Of a DNA stretch of 64,000 nt, positions 9,190 to 21,563 are shown piece after piece (positions within the stretch are counted from its first letter, which is position 1; every line of letters starts with the position of its first letter). The notes beneath the pieces are model-generated. The model saw only the letters and a program-made list of their open reading frames with translations. It was not told the DNA's origin and searched no databases. Both the position numbers and the translations under genes were made by a program. The stretch is from Brachionus rotundiformis (lineage: Eukaryota; Rotifera; Eurotatoria; Ploima; Brachionidae): NCBI GenBank assembly GCA_016802295.1, contig JAESIW010000180.1, positions 4,757,975 through 4,821,974 of the forward strand. Direction: 5' to 3'.

Positions 9190-10144
9190 ATGGAAGTTGA
9201 TTCTGAATCTACACTACAGGAATATAAAATTCAACTTGAGCAAGTTGAAATTGCTCTAAAATCTCAACCTGATAATGAAGAGCTTCTTAGATTAAAATCA
9301 GATTTAGAGGTAATTTTTTAAAATTTTTTCTCAATTGTTAATAATTTCTTAAGGAAGTAATAAAACTCACTGAAGATTTGATTGCTGAAGAAGCTGACGA
9401 TGCTAAGTCCAAAGCTAAAGCTAATATAAACTGGAAGCCAGCTGACAAATGTATGGCAATTTGGAGAGTTGATGGCAAGTATTATTCAGCAACTGTCAGA
9501 CAAATATTTGAAGATGGTTCATGCACAGTTGTATTTGATGGTCAAGCAAGTATTGAACTTTCTCAGGTAAGTCAAATATCCTATTTAAATTTAACAGTCA
9601 AATTTTAAATAAATTTCTATTAGATAGCGCAATTATTACCACGATCAAAAAATGCTAATACTATTTCTAATGATTCTATGATTCAGAAATCTAGTTCAAA
9701 GGTTTCTGGTAACAAAAAAGCTTTTTCAAAGTAACTTATCAACTAAGATATAAATGAATCTTTAAATCATATATTTTTAGAAAAGAGCTTGAAACAAAGC
9801 TGAGGGAAGCAAAAAAAAGAAAACGTGAAAAATTTGCTGCTAAACTTAAAGCCATGGATGAAATTAGTGAAAAAGAGAAAAATAAATGGAAAAATTTCAA
9901 TACTAAACTAGCATCAAAAACATGGAAAGGTGTAGTAAAGAAGAGTAAGTTTGAAATTCCGTCCGACCATGAGAATAAAATTGGAGTAGGAACCAATAGT
10001 CTTTTAAATCGTCCCATCAGTGCTAGCGGAACAATATTACCAACAAATACTAATTCCTCGGCACAAGCGGCTGCAAATTCTGCAAACAATTCTACTAAAT
10101 CAAGATATTCGGCTCAAAGCTATCGAACATCGACTTATCATTAA
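9190..10144 (+). CDS. SMNDC1: Survival of motor neuron-related splicing factor 30 (SPF30)
   Basis: Four exons: 9190-9309, 9354-9566, 9624-9730 and 9781-10144, 267 residues. The N-terminus (YKIQLEQVEIAL...LRLKSDLEEVIKLTEDLI) matches the SMNDC1 helical leader. The Tudor domain follows (WKPADKCMAIWRVDGKYYSA, then EDGSCTVVFDGQASIELSQ), and the C-terminal part contains KWKNFNTKLASKTWKGVVKK, IGVGTNSLLNRP and a final SYRTSTYH. The protein binds dimethyl-arginine marks on Sm proteins through the Tudor domain and is needed for recruitment of the U4/U6.U5 tri-snRNP to the spliceosome in the nucleus. Length is close to the human protein (238 residues), the excess being in the Ser/Asn/Ala-rich tail. A GT directly after exon 2 and the frame of every exon agree with this model. 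Confidence 0.93.
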
Positions 10145-10980
10145 ATTAATTGTTATTAAATGAATTTATTTTTTATTGTTTAAATAAAAATTTTGTAAAT
10201 TAAAATGATCTTATGACTAAAAATCATTCTTAATTAGTTTTAAAAATCAAGAAATTTAAAATATATATGTATATATATTATTTGAAAGTCAAGTTTTAAG
10301 TTTCCTTTAGTTCTATTTATATATAGTATAATAGTAATAAAAATTCAAAATGTGTTTTTCCTGAACTAAGACCAAAATGCCCGAGTCCGACAGGAAAAGC
10401 ATAAAAGTCTTTCACAAAGGAAGTCGGAGGATTCTTGGGATCTATGAACAAATAATAAACTGTGGTGGCTCAGAAATGTAATTAGAATGAAAGCATTACG
10501 TGTAGCAAATGAAATCCCTTAAGGGGGACAAAAAGTAGAATTACAAGTACCAAAGACGTCAACAATCGTAGAAGAGCTCGCTGAAAAAGCAGGAGTAAAA
10601 GACCGAATTGAGTGGATCGAATTGATTGACATTATCCTCTAAAAGAAAAAAAATTTGAAAAATAATTTTAAGATTTTATATTAATTAAATTAAAGAATAT
10701 TTAAAAATACTTTTGATTTTAACCTTTTAGTCATTAATATTTATTTCCTTTTCCAAAAAATAAAATTGATTAAGTTTTATTTACTTTTTAGTATAAAAAC
10801 GAAATGTTATAAAAAAAAATTAATTAAAAATAAGACAAATCTGTTAACATTTTATTTATTTTTTCTCATATCACTATGGAAACATAAAAAAGTTTATTTT
10901 CAGCTTTTAAAAATTGTTAAAATTAAAAATTTTGTTAATTTGTAGAATTGGTAAACTTTTGGTACCTACATGCTTAAAAA
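10145..10980. other. Intergenic region with a LINE 3' relic
   Basis: AT-rich apart from the GC-richer relic at 10374-10640. The rest shows no open frame or RNA gene that I can recognise. The last 300 bases before 10981 presumably hold the CFAP74 promoter. Confidence 0.5.
10374..10640 (+). mobile_element. LINE reverse-transcriptase 3' end relic
   Basis: A GC-richer island. Around 10420 the frame gives RRILGIYEQI. After a frame change it gives WWLRNVIRMKALRVANEIP, a stop, then GGQKVELQVPKTSTIVEELA up to DRIEWIELID and a stop. A motif of the kind RRxLGI...W.GH..RM...R......G is common in the C-terminal part of animal non-LTR retrotransposon ORF2. Frameshift and stop show that it is dead. Whether it belongs to the same family as the copy at 5570 is unknown. 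Confidence 0.6.
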
Positions 10981-13900
10981 ATGAGTGATATTGATCCAAT
11001 GTCAGACGATGAAAATCTTTTTGACGATTTTGATGAAAATGAAAAACTTTATTTTTATCAAGACAATCAGTTTAAAAAACCTCAAAATGATATTCCTAAC
11101 CAATCAGCCGAATTTCAGTCGACAACTTTTGTGAGTAAAAAAAATCAATCAGAAGAGTACATACAAGAAACCGCACAAGATGAAGAAAATGGCTCTTTTG
11201 ATGATGATATTTTGGAAAACGATTCATTAGGACTTAACGAATCGTTTGAGTAAACTTTTTAGCAATTTTATTTCAATTTTAATCCAATGTATTGTAGTTC
11301 TGCAGTTAACCAAGACAAAGCTAATAATTATCAGGAGAAAGTTGACTTTAGTAAAAATGATCAACTTCAAATGATATATATGAGAAGCTATATAAATAAA
11401 ATTGAAAAAAAATTTCATGATAAAGACTTGATAACCCAAAATATCCGGTAATTTTCAAAAATTAATTTAAAAAAAAAACTATTAACATGAAATTTTATTT
11501 TCAGCGAAGAAATAAATGGATGTAAAGAACGATTAGAACAGCTTGAAATGAAGAGAGATGATACATTTAAATCAATTCAAAAAGCTCAAGTTAAAAAAGA
11601 AATGTAAATTCATTAGAAATTAAATTTTTAACTAATTAAATAGCAATTTATAGAACTTTGGTGAACCGTCTTGATGCGGAACATGCGAACATTTGTAAAG
11701 AGATCGAATTGGAATCTAAAGTATTAGAAACACTGACAGAGAATTTAAACGAAGCTGAGTAAGTTAAATATTTTTAATTGTTAAGTTTTATTTTAAAAAA
11801 ATTAGTTATGAACGCTCCAAAGCCTTACTAGAAAAAACCAAATATGCTCAAATCGATTTAGAACTGAAGAGAAAAGAAGAGCAATTGATAAAGCAAAAAG
11901 ATTCCAAGGCTTTACAACGAAAAAAAGTCGAGGACCAAAAAACAGAGAATCTAAGAAAAAAATTCGAAAAATCTAAACAGTTATTATTTAAAAAAAAAAT
12001 GAATATTTAGAAAATTTTAAGAAAATTTTTTTTAAAAGAATGGAAAATGAGAGAATAAAACAAGAAAATTTAAAACAGAAAGAAGCTATCGAAAAAGCTA
12101 AACGAGCCCGGGAAATTACAAGTCAATACCTCAAAGATACTTTAAGAGAGTAAAAGAATTAAATAAAAGCTCGATAAGATAAATAATATTTATTAGAATG
12201 AAGGATCAGAAATTAGCTGATGAGACCCAAAGTTATGTATACAATCAGAAAAAAAGAAAAGAAATTGTTGATTTAAAAAATGTTATCGACCACAATAAAG
12301 AAATATTTCAGTCCAAAGTAATGAAGAAAAAGTTTCAAAAACAGAAAGAACTTGAGGATCTTGAAAGAGAGAAAAATGCTATTTTAAGTCGTGGAGAAAA
12401 TCCGAATTTTTTTATTCCAAGAAAAATTAAAATGGAAGAATATGAGAAAGAAAAAAAGTTTGATTTTCCACATAATTTTTTTTTTCAATTTGAAGCTTTT
12501 TAATAAATTTATTAGAAAATTCGAAAATCAACAAGAAGAAAATACTAGAAAAATTGTGGAAAAAATTCTGAAAGAAAAAGAAAATATTGAAAAAAAGAAA
12601 AAATTGTATCCGAACCTATTCAATATAAATTTAAAGCCACTAAAACCAATTGTAATTAAAGCTTGAATAAATAAACAAAAAATTCTTAATATTTTGAAAA
12701 AAAGAACAAAGAGAAGCATGAAAAAAAACTTTTGTCTAAGGTGGCTAATACATTAGGCTTGACCCAAGAAAATGTATTTACAATAAAAATTTTAAAAAAA
12801 TATCTAACCAAATAATTTAGCCTAAGCTCTTTAAAAACTTTGGAGAATCGAACAAACAAGAAGATGATGGATTCGATAGAAGATCAGTCTTTGATTCAAC
12901 AACTATTGCAAGTCGAGACGATGATGAAGATAGCGAGTTTGATGAATTAAGTAATTTTTGATATTAGAAAAAAAAATTATAAATTAAAAAAAAAAAGACA
13001 ACCAGGAGGAAGCCTTAATGAAACCAGAATACGAAGGTCTTTGGAATAAGGAATTCAAAAAATACGATTCTGGAGATTTGTATAAAATTGGCCAAAATTT
13101 TCCACCTTGTTACAAAACTAAAACTGAAAAAGAACTTTATTTGAAATCTCTAGAAAAATTAAAAAAGAGTGCAATTAAAGATCAAGTGGTAGCTGGAAAA
13201 AAATTTACTGGTATTTCATTTAAAAGTCAGCCTAAAATTGTTCATTTTAAAGTACAGTTTAATTGTTTTCATAAAATAAAAATATAAAAAAATTAACTGT
13301 AAAGGATTTTGATGTAAACAACAATTACAATATTAAAGTTATATTAACAAATATTTCATATTCAATCAATACGTGTAAATTCATTGATATAAGCGAAAGT
13401 TTAAAGGATTTTATAAACATTGAGTAAGTATTTTTATGACTAGATATTTGGAATGATTTTTTCAATTTTTTAAAAATAGCTTCAAACCTCCAGGCCAACT
13501 TTCAGCCGGATTAACTTGTGAATTCAATGTCACTTTTTCTCCAAAGGTAAAGATTTACACAGATTTTAAAATTATTAACAATAAATTTATTTATAGATCA
13601 ATAAAGATCTACAAGGTGAAATTAAATTTTTGGCCACAAATGGACCTTTTTCTATTCCAATTTCATGCACAATAAAAAAATGCGACGTAAATTTTATAAA
13701 CTTGAAATGATATGGCTTTTATTAAATTAAAATCAGTTAGCTGTAAATTCAAATTCAATATCATTTGGAACAATAGTAATCGGAGAAGAATTGAATAAAA
13801 AGATACAATTAATAAATAAAGGCGCATTGGGAACAAATTTTAAGTTATTAACAAAGAGAGAATCGAAAAAAATTTCCCAGGGCTTACCAACGACTGAATT

Positions 13901-16900
13901 AGAATCACGACTGGAAGAAGTATCTGATGGCATAAAAATGGGCCAAGTAATTGTTTTGGACCAAAATCTTAAATTATGATAAGCGTGCTTATTATTTTAG
14001 ATAAGAAACGGATTCATCGGACCATTTTCTACCATCGATCTTGAATTTATATTTTTGCCCAGTTTTCCTGGAAGATTTAGAGAAGATTTTGTTCTAAAAT
14101 TTGACGACGAGGATTCCAACGATGTAAAAAAAAATCTAAGTTTTTTTTCCAAATCTGAGAGATTATTTTTAAGATTGAATTATCCACAAAAGCTGTTGCT
14201 ATCGATGTTCCAATTTGGATTGAAAATGTGAACGTAGATTTAAAAATTTGCATGTATGATCGTTTATATCAGGATGTAATTCGTGTTCATAATAGAGCTA
14301 GTGCGGCACTGCGTATTACCTTTGAAGTCCCATTTGAGCTAAAAAATCATTTAGAAATATTGCCCAAAACAGCCTTTATTCAAGCAAAGTCGGAATTTTC
14401 AGCTCAAATAAAATTTACCGCTAGAAAAAGCTTACCACGTGATGCATCTGAATACTATGATCCAATGACTGGAATTTTAGAAGTACCTCTCTTTATTAAA
14501 GTTGCTGATCAGGTTTGAAAAAAACTTTGACCAAACTTTTTGCAGAATTTAATTTTCTATTGTAGAACAAAACAGTCAATTATACTTTAAATGCTATAGT
14601 TACAACAAGTGATTTAGAATTTGATGTTAAAGAAATCGATTTTGGTCACTGCACCATTTATGAAACTGTTAAAGCAACAGTAAGCTTAACAAATCATTCA
14701 ATACTTTGTCAACCCTTTGGATTTGTTAATTTACCTGATGTAATTAATTATTTATTTATTTCTTGAAAAAGCCTTTAAGTTAAAATTTTTAGTATGTAAA
14801 TGTGCAACCTAATGATGGCTTTGGAACTTTGTTGCCAAACGAAACTATTAATTTGGATATTAATTTTAGTCCAAAATCGGCTAAAGAATACAGGTTTTCA
14901 GTTAATTGTAAGTCACTGGTTAACAGGGATTTTGTGATCAACTGCAAAGGTACAGGGGTTCATCCACCGCTAAAATTATCTGCTCAAAGGATAAATTTTA
15001 AAGCCACAGCATTAAACAGCACCAGTTTTAAAACAGTTTATGTTCATAACAATCATTTGGATTGTGACCAGCATCGACATCCAGTACCTAGAATAGGAAA
15101 CGAAGAAATTGCACGAGTGGGACCAACTTATTTCGAATTCGATGTTCCCGAAGATAGTCCGTTTAAGCTCTGGCCTCAAGTTGGTTGCGTTGAGCCTGGC
15201 AAAAAGTGCAAAGTCACAATCCAATATACAGCTAAGATAAATGAAATGGAAATAAAAAAAACGGCTGCCAAATTGATCAAGAATAAACTTATTGATAAGG
15301 CCAAGCAAATTACTGCATCTGAGTTGAATCTCTCGGTTCACAGTTCTGAAGTATTAACATATTTTACTATCTATTATAAATATTATTTAATGTAGATAAT
15401 TAGATTAGTTATAGGAATTAATATTTTTTTTTATTAAAATCAAAAAAATTATATTTGTTTATCGTATAATGATTTAATATGATAAAAATTTATTCTATGA
15501 ATAAATAACAGGGTCATAAGTTATGAATGGTAAAAGACTATTGAGAATAAGTGATTTTTTAAAACTAAGTACTATTAAAATGACAATTAATGCAATTGAG
15601 TGTTCTCGAAACTTGTTTACAGCTATATTTATTTATAAAATAAATTTTTAATATATTTAAAATTAAAATCTTTTGCAGTATTCAGAAGTGGCTGAAGTTC
15701 AAAAGCCAAAGAAAAAAACAAATTTAAGATCTAAAGCGGAATCATCGTTATCTATTCATAAACAAGTTGATTTAAATCCTAAAACACCAGAACCAGATCA
15801 AATTGAAACTGGCTCAACAGATTATATGAATGGACTAGCTAATGCGTTAAATAGCTATTCAGGAGGTTTACATTACTTTCAAATACCATGTTACATTTCA
15901 ACTGTCAGAGAACATCAAGATTCTGAAATAAAGCCATCTTATAGTATTCACAATACAATTTATTTGGATGTTATTTGTCCGTCTGTGAAACCAGAAATGA
16001 TAGTTGTATCAAACGATATAAATAAAACAATTGATTTTGGAAAAGTGACTATTGGTCAGAAATGTATTCGTAAGATAGCGATTAAAAATATATCTAGATC
16101 AACCATTGAAGTAATCATTATATTTTATCTTTATTTAAAAAATTAGAATATAACTATTGTTATTTTAGCCTAAAAGTAGTCTTGTTGATACTGCAGGTCC
16201 GTTCTTGCTTTTAAATTCACTCAGACCAGTCGAACCCGGTTCAATATTGAACGTAATTATAGCTTTTATTCCAAACAAAAGCAGCGTTGTAAGTTGTTTA
16301 AAAATAGAGTAAAAAATTATTAACAGAAAATTATTAGTTTCATGAAAATTTTGAATTAAAAACTTCAAAATCGAATTTGAGCTTTGTTTTTAATGCAATT
16401 GGCGTTGAACCGTCATTTAGTCTTTCTTATGATGGAAATTCAATGGATTTCGGATATTGTTTAGCTAATGAAAAGATAGAGAAAACAATTGAAGTATTAA
16501 ATTGTTGTTTGTATTTTTTTAAATTCTAATTTGATTAATATTTAAGATGAAAAACAATTCCAATGTACCAATCGAATATCGAGCATTTTTGGAAAGTAAA
16601 AACGAATTTTCCAAAAGAGAATCAGAATTTAAACGATTCCAAAATTTAAATAATCCAAGTTACAAGTCAATAATTGGTAATAATTTATTTAAAAAAACTG
16701 CATTTAGAACATGTTTTTTCAAGGTCCTAACAATCAACTTGGTCTTAGTTGCTTTGACGTTTATCCAGTACAAGGCTCAATCGCTGGTGGCAACAAAATG
16801 GATTTAAAAATTTCATTTTCTCCAGATCATACATCAGATTTGTATGCGGACACGCTGAGAATTTCACTAATTGCTAATGAAAAGAATTCGCGTTCTATTC

Positions 16901-17577
16901 AGCTTTTTGGAAAATCAAGGAAAAAAAACATGTACATTCGTGGTGTGGAATATTTAACAGGAAATTCAAATACTGAATCAATGGTTTTGAATGATCTGGA
17001 ATTTGAAGAACAAGTTGAAGAAATTAAAGATGAAAAACAGGCTAAAAGTGACAAGAATGCTAACAAGACTACAGAAGAACTTATAATTCCAACTTCTGTT
17101 TTATTGACATTATATTCTATTTCATCAAGTAGAACAGTTGGAGAATACTCTATTGCAGAGAAAATTATTTACATAGGTTGTATGAAATCGAATGCTCCTA
17201 GTGACAAAAAAGATGGCAAAAAAGTAAATTTGTACCAAGATTGTGATATAATTTTTTGAACTTGTTTTGTAAAGAGTGGAGATTTTAGTTTTGACAATAT
17301 AAAAGAAATATCTGCTAAGGGTTTCAATATTGATTTAACAAAAAGTGCAGTTGAGGCTGGAGGAGAAAGGCAAGTAAAAGTGACATGGAAACCACCACAA
17401 GGAGTTGATGTAAGTTAAGAATTTTTAAATATAATCAAATCTAAAATTTAATTTAAACCAAAGCCAAAACAAACAGTTCAAGCTAAAATTATGCTTACAA
17501 CTCGTGCAAACACAACAGAAACTTGGAATGTTATATTGGAAGGAAAAATTGTACCAGAAACTTTTAATTCCAATTAA
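10981..17577 (+). CDS. CFAP74: Cilia and flagella associated protein 74
   Basis: A gene of more than 20 small exons. The start is ATG 10981; early exons are 10981-11249, 11298-11447, 11505-11603, 11654-11758 and 11806-11979, and the stop is at 17575-17577. The product has an acidic N-terminus, then a long K/E-rich coiled coil, then repeated immunoglobulin-like ASH domains. The assignment is strong: window phrases such as EYEGLWNKEFKKYD, LKICMYDRLYQDVIRVHNR, FIKVADQ|NKTVNYTLNAI, FGHCTIYETVKATVSL and VNVQPNDGFGTLLPNE correspond in order to the human protein as I recall it. CFAP74 is a component of the C1a projection of the axonemal central pair, so it supports ciliary beating. All apparent stops fall in introns with correct phase. 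One intron (about 15346-15678) is longer than the rest, about 330 bases. The gene looks intact. Confidence 0.93.
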
Positions 17578-18336
17578 TTTTGTCAAAATTATCGTTTTAA
17601 ATCGAAATTTGTTTTAATAAAATTTATTAATAATTAATTTTTATTTTTAAAACACCAATTTTTAAAAGTTAATTGATAAAACAGAGGGTTGCAGCTTCTG
17701 TCCCCGCAAGAGAAAAAAATTTTGCTAATCTCTTTGCACTACGGGACGTATGTTGTAAATCTATTTATCAAAAAAAATCGGGAACCAGGTTGAACTTGGA
17801 CTTTGAACTTGAAGAAGATAAGCGCCTTCTAAATTATCTTACTTGAATATTTAATGGGAAAATCATTATTATTATTTTTATTAATTGATATTCAAGTCTA
17901 GTTTTTGATTACAATGCTAATTATTTTTTAAGTTGAATATTGAAATTAATACGATAATACGATAATCAATAATCCATAATTTAGTTCATATTTATCTTAA
18001 CATATTTCTTCGAATACGATAATTAATTAAAAATTTTAATTTATTAGAATAAATTTATTTTTTACTATGTATGAAATACGAAAATTTTATTTCAATTAAT
18101 GAAAAACTATCATAAGTAGATTCACTTTTTTTCATTTTTTTATAATAATTAAAAATAAATGCCTTCTTAGAGGTCTCATTTTGAAAAAAAAAACTGCATA
18201 TCTGAATTAAAGTGGTATCATACCTATGCATACAGTCAATTGCCAAAAAACTTAAATTCTTTTCTCGGCATGATTTGCCTTCCTCTTAATCTCTTAATCT
18301 ATTCATTTTAAAATTTGAAAAAACTTCTAAATTTAG
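17578..18336. other. Intergenic region with a possible transposon tail
   Basis: Around 17685-17835 is a GC-richer stretch, followed at about 17866 by a short ATT-type run (ATTATTATTATTTTTATT). A 3' end of this kind is common for non-LTR elements, but no coding motif is readable. The rest is AT-rich and would contain the SIRT1 promoter. Confidence 0.35.
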
Positions 18337-20318
18337 ATGAATGTAGACAATTGCGCAGTGTCTATTTCATCAGAAGCCTCTTCGTCTTTATCTGTTGCTG
18401 AATCGGGAGTTATTTTAAGCAATAATCCAGACAAAAATGTACAATTCAAAATTTTGAAATCAAAATCAAGTGACTCGAGCAGTTTGGGTAATTTTGAGGC
18501 TAAACAAAATGCCAAAAAAATTGTCTTAACAATATTTTTCAAGATAACAATTGTTCTCCGGCCAAAAAATCTCGCTTGGAAGAAGATCCAAATCAGCCAA
18601 CAAGTTCAGGAGTTTCTTCATGTTCTCAGGAAAACGAGCCTCCTTCTTTAGCTGAAACTTCATCAGTTGCTTCCTCATCAAATTGTTCAAACAGTATCAG
18701 CAATTTGTTCAAAAATGTTCAGGCTCAACACAGCAGACCATTAAAAAACAATGACATTCAGAATCCAAGGCAATTGCTCTGTCATTTGGTTCCTAGTCTA
18801 GATATGTCAAAGATACCATCAAATCTAGATGATTTTGATATTTGCCGCCTGGTTTATAAAATAATGTCCTCGCAAGACGACACAGATTCAAAACAGATCG
18901 ATCTTGATAATTTAGAACTTCCTTCTAGTTCTTTAGCATTAAATCATGCATCGGCAATTTCGTCCCTTTTTTTGACTCAAAGAGAAAAACTAACTAATGT
19001 AAACACAATAGAAGATTGTGTTGACTTGATTTACAAGAGTAAAAATATAATTGTTCTAACTGGAGCAGGCTGTTCAGTGTCATGTGGTATTCCTGATTTT
19101 AGAAGCAGAGATGGCATCTATGCCCGTCTAAGAATTGATTTTCCTGACTTACCAGACCCACAGTCTATGTTTGACATTTTCTATTTCGAACATGATCCGA
19201 GACCTTTTTTCAAATTTGCCAAAGAGATTTATCCTGGACAATTCAAGCCTTCACTCTCTCACATGTTCATAAAAAACTTGGAACAGAGTGGCAGACTACT
19301 TCGAAACTATACTCAGAATATTGATACTCTAGAGCTCACGGCAGACATTAAAAATGTCATACAATGCCATGGATCGTTTGCAACTGCTTCATGCACCCAT
19401 TGTAAATATAAAGTTGATTCAGAATATATAAAGGACAAAATATTTAAACAGGAAATTCCTTATTGTGATAAATGTTCGACCAAGGACGATACTTCAAATG
19501 GTATACTTAAACCAGATATTGTATTTTTTGGCGAAGGCCTTCCAGAAGAATATCACAATTTTATTAACGATGATAAAAACAAATGTGATCTTTTGATTGT
19601 AATAGGCTCTTCCTTGAAAGTAAAACCGGTTGCAAACATACCACATTTATTGCCAAAAGACATACCACAAATTCTCATCAACCGGGAATCACTTAAGCAT
19701 ATGAATTTCGACATTGAATTACTTGGTGATTGTGATGTAATCACGAATGAGCTCTTGATGCGTTTGAACCAAAAATACGGCCTAGAGTATGATTGGTCAA
19801 CCAGCTGCACAGAGAAGGTTTTTTTAAATAAAATAGAAGAAGAAGAAGCGGACAAGTTTATATTTGACAGTCCAAATCAATCTGACACCAATTTAAATGA
19901 GTCAATTGAGTCTGACTTTAGTAATAAGGTAATAAACAAAGATTACCTGAAAGAAAATTCTTTTTTATATCTAAAACCAAATGTATATGTTTTTCACGGA
20001 GCTGAAGTATCTGTTAAATCAATGCGAAAAAAGCTCAAAAGACTAAGAAATATGCTCGACGGAACATTTAAAGATGAATTGGATGAAGATGATTTTGATA
20101 CAGAAGATGAATTCAGTACCGAAGATGAAACCGACGAGGACGATGAGGAAGAGGATGAGGAATCTGAAGAAAACGAGGAAGAAGAAAATAATGATGAAAC
20201 ATGTAAACCGGATTTAAATGCGATTATAGATCAAGAAGAAGATTATGACGAAGAAAATGATGAAGATTTTAAATTAGATGAGAAAGGATCTTTGAAGGAG
20301 GAAAATAAATTCATTTAG
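18337..20318 (+). CDS. SIRT1: NAD-dependent protein deacetylase sirtuin-1
   Basis: Two exons, 18337-18487 and 18544-20318, 641 residues. The 56-base intron (donor GGTAAT, acceptor TTTTTCAAG) resolves an apparent frame change and creates a basic nuclear-localisation-like AKKSRLEED. The catalytic core begins near residue 200: LTGAGCSVSCGIPDFRSRDG (NAD binding), YTQNIDTLE, the catalytic histidine in QCHGSFATASC, a four-cysteine zinc site (CTHC and CDKC), KPDIVFFGEGLP and VIGSSLKVKP. Downstream, LKPNVYVFHGAEV corresponds to the activating ESA motif that completes the SIRT1 core. The C-terminus is a very acidic tract of D and E. SIRT1 removes acetyl groups from histones and transcription factors in the nucleus using NAD. 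The first loop has Cys where I recall Val in vertebrates. The gene looks intact. Confidence 0.96.
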
Positions 20319-20700
20319 ATAGAAGATTATAAGTATGCTTTCCATTCTTTGTTCAAGTGTGTTTTAGATTTTGTATCAAGATAATACTTCGGAATTAGCT
20401 GTTTTTTAGTTTGTGAATAAATTGGACAGAATACTATGAACAAAATGTGACATAATTCCTCGATGAACGCAATTTTTTTTTCGCATTTTCTTCTTCAATC
20501 ATAATTGTATATTTTTTAAAACAATATTTTTAAAAAAATAAATATTTCAATTAGAATTCCCATTTTCATTTTTTATTTATTGAATTTTTTATCTAATATT
20601 TTAAAAGTTAGAATCGACTTTTAGTCAAGATACTCTAGAAAATATTAAGTTAAAAATAACAGTTTTTATAAAAATTGTCTTTCAAACTGATCTAAAACCG
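20319..20700. other. Convergent 3' intergenic spacer
   Basis: Short AT-rich spacer between the SIRT1 stop and the end of the minus-strand gene. AATAAA sequences for both transcripts can be found. Nothing else seen. Confidence 0.5.
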
Positions 20701-21563
20701 TCATCCAAGATTTTCAATAATTTCCTGGGTAAATTGTTTAATTTTACACTTTCCATTGTAATTTTTATTTAATTCATTTGAAAAATGACTAAAATTTAAT
20801 TCTTGTTTTTTAGCGTCTTTGATTTTGCTTTTTTCAATTAAATTTTTATAATAATTGTTTTCTTTAACAACTTGATCGTAATTGTTTTTCAGATTTTCAA
20901 TATCGTTAAAAAAATCATCGTCAAACAGTTTCAATTTTTCTTGATACGATTGGCATTTGAATTTGGCCGACTCTAGATCGATTAATAATTGTTTGTTTTT
21001 AATTTCAATCTCATGCAAGTTGTCTATTTTTTTTCTTAAGTTATTGATCTCTTTTTCATAATATTTGCATTTCGATTCATATTTTTCAAGTTCTACCTTC
21101 ATTTTGTTGATCAAATCAAGCTTAACCGCATTTGAATCGACTTCTTCTTCATATTTTTTTAGCAAATTTTGCTGCATTTCACAAAGTTTTACATAACTTT
21201 TCTAAAATATAATAAATAATTGTTAACAATAACCAAATGAAAGATTACTTTGTTTATTTGACTATAAATTTCAATATTATTTCTCGGCTCCTGCTTTGCG
21301 AATGAATATTTAGATGCATTTTGCTTTTCACCACTTTTACAAACACTACAAATGTTATTCAATTTAATTTTTTCGTTACATGTATTTTTATCATTTTGTA
21401 TTATTTGATCAGTTTGAGTAGCCGTATTTGATACTGCTGATTTTTTAAATTGTAGAAGCTCTTCTTTTAATTTTTTGTTTTCTTTGTAAAATTCAGTCAA
21501 TTTTTCCTTAAAATATTCATTTTCGAGATTAATTTTTATATAATTATGATTCAAGCAATTCAT
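20701..21563 (-). CDS. Coiled-coil protein resembling the C-terminal end of CEP290
   Basis: Two minus-strand exons, 21563-21249 and 21201-20701, joined by a 47-base intron (GTAATC...TTTTAG), give 271 residues from the in-frame ATG at 21563. The frame is open a little further upstream but without an ATG. The product is mostly coiled coil (ENEYFKEKLTEFYKENKKLK; KMKVELEKYESKCKYYEKEI). Near the end, LFDDDFFNDIENLKNNYDQV is very like the tail of CEP290, where a phrase of the form FD..FFEEIEDLK.NY occurs shortly before the C-terminus. CEP290 is a ciliary transition-zone protein of about 2500 residues; this protein equals only its last tenth. I see no further coding exons in the 1.3 kb upstream. It could be a split-off paralogue or a remnant of the full gene. 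A single CSVC pair occurs in exon 1. Confidence 0.55.

Noticed and set aside
12391..12666. Separate 91-codon gene inside CFAP74
   Set aside because: It is an exon plus intron read-through; splicing in phase joins the exon to the coiled coil of CFAP74.
18488..18543. Apparent frameshift in SIRT1 near an A7 run
   Set aside because: A 56-base intron with good donor and acceptor restores the frame and gives the expected basic motif.
19553..19855. 100-codon frame antisense to SIRT1
   Set aside because: It mirrors a well-supported exon and has no features of its own.
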